A stretch of DNA of 64,000 bases. Origin: Rotaria sordida (lineage: Eukaryota; Rotifera; Eurotatoria; Philodinida; Philodinidae). Below, one piece after another: positions 59,101 to 64,000 of this stretch. The position numbers and the translations under genes were made by a program. A model generated the notes under the pieces. That model saw only the letters and a program-made list of their open reading frames with translations. It made no database searches and had not been told where the DNA came from. Position 1 is the first letter of the stretch, and each line of letters begins with the position of its first letter. The stretch spans positions 54,050 through 118,049 of the forward strand of contig CAJNOL010000618.1 of NCBI GenBank assembly GCA_905250125.1. The letters run 5' to 3'.

Positions 59101-61658
59101 TGCTTCCTGTTCTGCTGATGGTACAGTAAAAATATGGCATGAAAAAATTACGTTTGTATTGGTTTTTTTTTAAATAAATCCATTAGACAAATTTTCAGTA
59201 TTATTTTAGTGAATGTTTAATGAGATTTGATTTATGTACAAGTTTACAAGATATTGCTTGGTCACCTTATACATCTACTATGTTTACTATAGCTGGAGCA
59301 GATGGCAAAGTTTATATATTTGATATTCATTCAAATAAACTAGAACCAATTTGTGAACAACTATTAGCAAATGAATCAGGAAAAACATGTACAAAAATTG
59401 CTTTTAATCCTATTCATCCAATTCTATTAGTTGGTGATCAAACGTAAGTTTTAGAATAAATATCACTTGATTACGTTATATTTGACATTTATGTTCACAA
59501 GAGAACTACTCCAACTGCCGCCCGCCGCTTGAGTTCATATTAGACTTACAGGTAGGTTTCAATGAAAATAGCAAAAACCTAATCGAGTTCATTCCCTATG
59601 AGCCTTTGTCATCAAATTATGACCGGTTTTGTGGGTAGTTCCTAAAACATCAAATGACAGAATTTCAATCTAAAATTGTGCCTACAGATAGATCTAATGA
59701 CTCTTAGAACATCCTAAAAGTTTTTACCGAAAAGAATCTTCCTTCGTCAAGATATTGAATTTCCAACAATATCCCTTTGTCACAAAAATCGATTTGATTT
59801 GAAAATTTAATAATTCAACGAAGGAACATTCTTTTCGAGTGAAACTTTCTGAATATTCTAAGTGTGATTGGATCTATCTATAGACAAAATTTTAGATTAA
59901 GATTTTGTCATTTGATTTTTTAGGAACTATCCACTAAACCAGTCATAACTCGACGCTTAAAGCTAATAGGAGCGAACTTTTGTAGGTTTTTGCTATTCTC
60001 ATTGAGACTTGTATGTGAGTCCAATATGAAGTCAAATGGTGAGTGTCACTTGTAGTAGTTCCTTTGCCAGTTTCCTGTATTTATGGAAAACTTCGAATAT
60101 TTCTTATTTTGACATAGATAGAGCATGAATTGTTCTATCGAACTATACAGTATCCATTTTATTTATTTTGTATCTCGTCCGAAAATTCGATAAACTCCGA
60201 GAAATGGTGAAATGAAACTTTGGTGTGCTCACATTTCATTGAAATTGAATTCGTTAAACATGAAAATTACTTTAGATGAAAGAGATTCATCAAACTAGAA
60301 CGTGTAGAAAATATGAAACAAGACATAGTTGAAATTAAGAAGAAAATTAAGGAATAAATCGAGACGGTAACAGCAGAAACATCAGCCTTCAAGTCTGCTG
60401 CTGTCCTCTTGGAATAAACCCAATGAAGAATATAGTTCGATAGAGAAATGAACGATCGATTATTCTATATATGAATAAAAATTTCCATTATTCCAGTGAT
60501 TTTAGCTATCAAAAAAATGAACCGCGAAGCGATCCTAAAATCGCAATGCAATTTTTGACTGCTTTTCGAAATTTATCCAATTTTTTGTACAAGACATAAA
60601 ACAAATCAAATAAAAAATATATGATTCGATAGAGTAATTGATGCTCTGTCCAACAATGTCCCAATAAGAAACCTCTGAGGTTTTGTATAAGTACATTAAA
60701 CTGAACAAAACTATCAAAAATAATGTAATCATGCAATATTCTTATTAATCATTATTATTATTAACAGATGAGTCGAAAGTTTTGAGACAAAATGCTTGGT
60801 TATTTTTGACTCACTTGAAAGTATTTCGGAGGTGTCAAAGGCTATGAGTTATGGTTAGAAAGAAATTTTTCTCGAAAACAATGAGATGATCTATTGAACG
60901 ACCTAAAAAGTAATTCGTACGAAAAATTTCTCCGAACACTTTTGTACTTTCATTATTGCAGCTCGAAATTAAATGTTGATACCTTTATCAATATATCAAC
61001 TTATATAGAGCACAAACTAACTTACAAAATATACCATTGGAGATTTTTTGTTTTCCCACAGGTCACCTCCATTTTCATCGACAGTTGTTTTATGTTGACA
61101 GAAGCCCTTGATAAATGTTTGTAGTCACACTTAGGTAAAAGCCACAGCTTACTTCAATATAAAATTTTTTCAAGAAGTATCCACTCAATAAAACAATCGA
61201 CTTCAATATTTTTTGGCACATTCGGAACAGAACGTATAGGGATTAGAAAAAACCTATCGGTTCATCATTCAATCTAATCTTTTGCGACTTTGAAAAATTC
61301 CTTCACTACTCTCAAACTTTGACTTTTCGGCAACACTTTTAAGAGACCCAAAAATAAACAAATATTTTGTCTCAAAACTTTTTGCCCATCGTCTATTTTT
61401 CTTTGCTTTATTTTTATTAGTGGTTGGACTATTTGTCTTAAACTTTCACCGAATCTTCGAAAGAAAGCAAAAGTATATTTTTTTGTTTGTAATGTTTTAA
61501 ATATAATAGTTTTGCTTTTAAAGATTCGAAAAGGCATTGAATTTGCAGATAATTATGAACGTGAATTTGATAAACTTGCACAAGAATTATCTCGAACAGT
61601 AGCTGGAGATTCAATGAATGATATTCTTATTGATCAAACGAATGATATTGAAGATTAA
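53197..61658 (+). CDS. Diverged tandem paralogue of DNAI1 (axonemal dynein intermediate chain-like)
   Basis: Starts MNSTHKKND at 53197. Small exons then carry [54 protein letters not shown] and, after the 1.9-kb intron 56117-58061, [17 protein letters not shown]. These align block by block with DNAI1 ([43 protein letters not shown]). The WD half follows: [112 protein letters not shown] and [13 protein letters not shown] (to about 59443). The last exon I accept, ~61525-61658, reads [20 protein letters not shown] to DQTNDIED. Its phase does not match the preceding donor, so an exon is missing or the end is mis-assigned. Three introns hold foldback or TIR elements (53.9-55.4, 56.1-58.0, 59.5-61.4 kb). 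Low conservation against its intact neighbour suggests relaxed constraint or a specialised axonemal role. Confidence 0.85.
53929..55370. repeat. 1.4-kb foldback in an intron of the DNAI1 paralogue
   Basis: The ends pair (GGACG...GCATAAGACCA at 53929-53962 with TGGTCTTATGCGTCGTCC near 55352-55369). Arms of about 650 bp continue inward: CCACGTCTCTTTGA opposite TCAAAGAGACGTGG, ATGAGCTTTACTCATTG opposite CAATGAGTAAAACTCAT, AATGAATTCAA opposite TTGAATTCATT near the centre at about 54.63 kb. The host intron without the element is about 85 bp. The minus-strand open frame 54424-54693 is inside the arms. Confidence 0.9.
56141..58008. mobile_element. Family B TIR element copy 2, with nested family A repeat
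   Basis: The left end ATGAATGAATTGTAACTTC and right end GTTGCAATTTAGTCAT are inverted repeats of each other. They match the ends of the 13421-14445 element, including the neighbouring GTACGATTAA and CAATTGTACCG. It occupies almost all of the intron 56117-58061; what remains is about 77 bp. The left end follows TA. The right flank reads TG, so a TA duplication is only partly preserved. The extra length over copy 1 is partly explained by an internal family A segment (56230-56700). The open frame 57554-57820 (rich in paired CCGG/GAA blocks) has no family match. Confidence 0.78.
56230..56700 (-). repeat. Family A repeat, inverted partial copy nested in the family B element
   Basis: In reverse complement this matches 37150-37640. 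Shared blocks are GAGCTAAT..TTATATGTTACA, AGATATCGA.TT.CAATTCAT, GAATTGAG.CAGCATTTTT, TATATTCTGTAGA.AACTC and TTTTTCAAAACAA. Two near-copies of the TTAGCGA core of the 14-bp motif lie at its edges (about 56250 and 56580). Confidence 0.75.
59495..60065. repeat. Foldback 1 of 3 in the last long intron of the DNAI1 paralogue
   Basis: Arms of about 280 bp meet near 59775 with almost no loop. Examples are GCAAAAACCTA (59569) opposite TAGGTTTTTGC, GGTAGTTCCTAAAACATCAAATGACA opposite its complement near 59910, and AACGAAGGAACATTC with GAATCTTCCTTCGT. The left end is GC-rich (CTGCCGCCCGCCGC). Confidence 0.88.
60090..60680. repeat. Foldback 2 of 3 in the last long intron
   Basis: About 60090-60215 pairs with about 60545-60680: AGAGCATGAATTGTTCTATCGAA (near 60120) opposite TTCGATAGAGTAATTGATGCTCT (near 60634), plus ATTTCTTATT opposite AATAAGAAA. 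An apparent exon at 60497-60590 lies in the right arm and is not accepted. Confidence 0.75.
60767..61396. mobile_element. Mariner-like MITE, foldback 3 of 3
   Basis: Terminal repeats ACAGATGAGTCGAAAGTTTT...GAGACAAAAT at the left and, reversed, GACGATGGGCAAAAAGTTTT...GAGACAAAAT at the right. Each is preceded by TA on its own strand. The AAAGTTTTGAGAC core and TA flanks resemble Tc1/mariner termini. Arms continue about 100 bp (TTATTTTTG, GTGTCAAAG). No transposase; about 630 bp, so non-autonomous. Confidence 0.78.
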
Positions 61659-61705
61659 ATTTTTTTTTTCTTTTGTTTGTTCTTTTTGTTTTATGTTGAA
61701 CTATT

Positions 61706-62296
61706 TTATTTAATTTCAAATTCTTCGATATCCATAATAAGTCGAGCGAGACTACCAAGTATTAAATAAAATCTTTCAAGTGTATTTGAAACTAAATTTC
61801 CAAGATAAATTGTACTTTTATGTATTGGCATGCAATGTATATAATTAAGAAATATTTCAAAATTTTCTTGAATTTGTTTATATAATATTTGAAGAGTATT
61901 TAAAGGTGAATTACTTAACATATATTCATTTATAATTAAGAGAATTTTTTCTTGAATATTATCTAATTCATATGAAAGATTTTCTTTATATTTAAGAATA
62001 AGATTATCATTAATTTGAATAGATAATTCTCCACGTGTTTGTCTTAATGCATGAACACGATAGAGTGTTCGTTGAAGTAAAAAACAAGTTGATTGTAAAT
62101 TTTTTTGTATTAATCGAAGTTCATTACATAAATCATATGAAAATGTACATTGATATTGATCTTTTTTTTCAATATCAAATAAATTAATATTATCATTTGT
62201 AAGATTTTTTTGTAATTGATATATAAGTATACTTGTTTTTGTTAGACAAAGAAGATTTTCTGTTTGTCGAAAAAAAATTTTCAATATTGAATTCAT
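61706..62296 (-). CDS. Uncharacterised helical protein, single exon
   Basis: 196 residues starting at the ATG at 62296 (MNSILKIFFRQTENLLC). The frame stays open 24 codons further, but there is no ATG there, only a TTG, so the shorter start is chosen. The sequence is almost wholly helix-forming and Leu/Ile/Asn-rich: LTKTSILIYQLQKNL, CNELRLIQKNLQSTCFLLQR, TLYRVHALRQTRGELSIQIN, YELDNIQEKILLIINEY, NFEIFLNYIHCMPIHKSTIY, and it ends LARLIMDIEEFEIK. There is no signal peptide or zinc motif. It converges on the DNAI1 paralogue with 47 bp between stops. I do not recognise the family; a coiled-coil or bundle scaffold is possible. Confidence 0.65.
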   Translation of the reverse strand: MNSILKIFFRQTENLLCLTKTSILIYQLQKNLTNDNINLFDIEKKDQYQCTFSYDLCNELRLIQKNLQSTCFLLQRTLYRVHALRQTRGELSIQINDNLILKYKENLSYELDNIQEKILLIINEYMLSNSPLNTLQILYKQIQENFEIFLNYIHCMPIHKSTIYLGNLVSNTLERFYLILGSLARLIMDIEEFEIK

Positions 62297-64000
62297 TTTA
62301 TTATCGAAATATGAACAAATCAAAAAAACAACAAGCAATAAGAAAAAAAAATAAAGAATATCAGTCAAATTTTTTTTTCTTTATTGAACATGGCGCATTA
62401 GAAAATAAGTCAACGATTAAATATATACCTGACCATTCAAATAATAGTTAACAGTAAATCGATGATAAATCAATGAAGTATATTTCTCGAATATGTTGAT
62501 TCGACAATGGACAAAATTATTCAAATAATAAAATATCCAATGACATTGATCAAATATGAAAATTGTTATAGTTTTGATTTATTCTGATATATTCTATTAT
62601 TTAGAATAGATTATCCAAAGTCGTTTGATGATATATAATCAATTGTTCAACATATAGATTTAGCGAGTTCCATTGTTTCACCTGCGTTTAAATCTTGAAT
62701 TATTATCTGAATAAGAGGGATGAAAGTTTAATCGATGAAACAATTCTAAGAAAGAAAAAGTGCACTCTATTCGAAAAGATATACTTCCATATAATAGTAA
62801 CAAAGGTTTATTGAAATAAATCAGCTTTCATCTTTTTCTCATATATTTAACATAAAGATGCTTTTTCAATTGATTTGTCAATACTCAATGAATATTTCCT
62901 AAGTAAAATGAATAAAAAAGATTTCTTTATTATCAAGTTGATATTTGCAAGCTTTTTTTTTTCTCAATAATACTACTAGCATAAAATATATTCGTCGAAG
63001 ATTGAAAAATAAATCTTTGTCTATTTATTCGAGACGAATCATCAACTGTGATTATATATAAATAAAAAACTAATAAAAGTAAAATAATTTTCCGTTGTAA
63101 TATCGTTGTCGAATTGATATTGAAATATTATTTTCTGATTAGAATTATGAAATATTCAAGTTGATATATTAATTTTGGTGATTGTCGAACAAATTGGATG
63201 ATAAAATAATCTAATTCAAATATTATTTTATAAATTTCTATATCAATATATTAAGATTGTAATTGAGATATTATTCTATATGATGAAAATAAAAAGAATT
63301 ATTTTCCCATGAAATAAATAAAACAATTTAAATATTTATCTCAATATAATAGTGTTCTACAAATAATTTATTCGAATAATCTTCATTATTTTAAACTAAT
63401 TATGAAAATCTTCTTAAAATGGATAAAATTTATTTATAATTAGGTTCAATTGAACGTAGAGATTATTTATCATATGAATAAGATAAATATGATTATTGTT
63501 CTGATAAATATAATTGAAGTTTAATTTGTAATGATGATCATTTCAACTAAACGGGCATGAGAAGAAAAAAAGAACGATCGAACAAATTCTAAATAAAACG
63601 TTTTTTTTTAAATTTCAATGCTTGTTGAAGAAATATTGATCGTCAATTAATATAATTGATAGAAAATATTTCTTAGAATTTAGAATTTCCTAATTGAATC
63701 AATGAAATAAAATCAAACTTCGACAAAAGAAGAGATTTGTTTTTTTTTCAATAAAATACATAGTTTTTCAACGGTATTTCTCATTCATTCTAACAAATCC
63801 TACTCTATCAAATGACTTCGAAGATTTGTTTTGTTTTTTAAAGTAAATTGTTAATGTTCATCTGGAGTTACTTTGAATAGATGTTGATATTGACTCGAAG
63901 GAAAATTTTTCATAGTATAATAAATCATATGCACACCGAATCGTTTTCTATACTTAAATAAATCAGTTGAAATTCTATCTAAGTTTTATATTGATTTTGA
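62297..64000. other. AT-rich region without a recognisable gene
   Basis: The + frame 62233-62451 overlaps the minus-strand gene and is low-complexity. The rest, to the window end, is AT-rich with no exon-like segment, RNA gene or clear inverted repeat. It may be upstream sequence of the minus-strand gene. Confidence 0.5.

Noticed and set aside
60290..60357. Coiled-coil-like reading frame ([18 protein letters not shown])
   Set aside because: It has no good acceptor in frame (a TGA precedes it) and lies in the loop of a foldback.
60497..60590. Phase-compatible candidate exon ([12 protein letters not shown]...) for the dynein paralogue
   Set aside because: It lies inside the right arm of the 60090-60680 foldback and has no similarity to the DNAI1 C-terminus.
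62297..62368. Longer N-terminus with a membrane helix for the minus-strand 61.7-kb gene
   Set aside because: The extension begins with TTG rather than ATG and no splice acceptor supports it.

Overview
This looks like a nuclear genome window from a small, AT-rich ciliated metazoan. A bdelloid rotifer (Adineta/Rotaria type) is the best fit, but that is an inference. The evidence is: many tiny GT-AG introns (about 45-90 bp); animal genes including an axonemal dynein intermediate chain, a tau/MAP-like protein, YPEL5, NOL8 and SLC25A22; lone splice acceptors a few bases upstream of several start codons, as expected with spliced-leader trans-splicing; and an OPT oligopeptide transporter, a family typical of fungi, plants and prokaryotes.

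Layout. 1-6568 (+): 5'-incomplete p50RhoGAP (ARHGAP1) gene with BCH/CRAL-TRIO and RhoGAP domains. 7014-10772 (+): mitochondrial glutamate carrier (SLC25A22-like). 10773-15415: gene-poor, with a TIR element and one orphan exon. 15416-27001 (+): probably one giant gene, a 1.4-kaa disordered Ser/Pro/Gln-rich part followed by divergent tau/MAP tubulin-binding repeats, one repeat per phase-0 exon. 27178-27636 (-): small secreted protein. 29415-36383 (+): compact co-oriented cluster YPEL5, C5orf22/UPF0489, NOL8, TOMM6-like, with gaps of about 155, 310 and 133 bp. 37861-41938 (-): OPT transporter. 41939-49945: 8 kb gene desert. 49946-53067 (+): DNAI1. 53197-61658 (+): a much more diverged tandem DNAI1 paralogue with element-filled introns. 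61706-62296 (-): unknown helical protein. The rest has no recognisable gene.

The most unusual feature is the repeat landscape. Nearly every long intron is long because it holds a 0.6-1.9 kb inverted-repeat (foldback) or TIR element. Subtracting the element often leaves a 70-90 bp intron like its neighbours. At least ten such elements are visible. They include a hairpin with perfect 57-bp arms, two copies of a TA-flanked TIR family (one nested with another repeat), and three foldbacks in a row inside one intron. A second dispersed family carries four copies of a 14-bp motif.

Functionally the genes are mostly housekeeping or cilium/cytoskeleton genes. The C5orf22 homologue appears to have lost its predicted metal-binding residues, and the NOL8 homologue lacks the N-terminal RRM. 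No tRNA, rRNA or CRISPR was seen.
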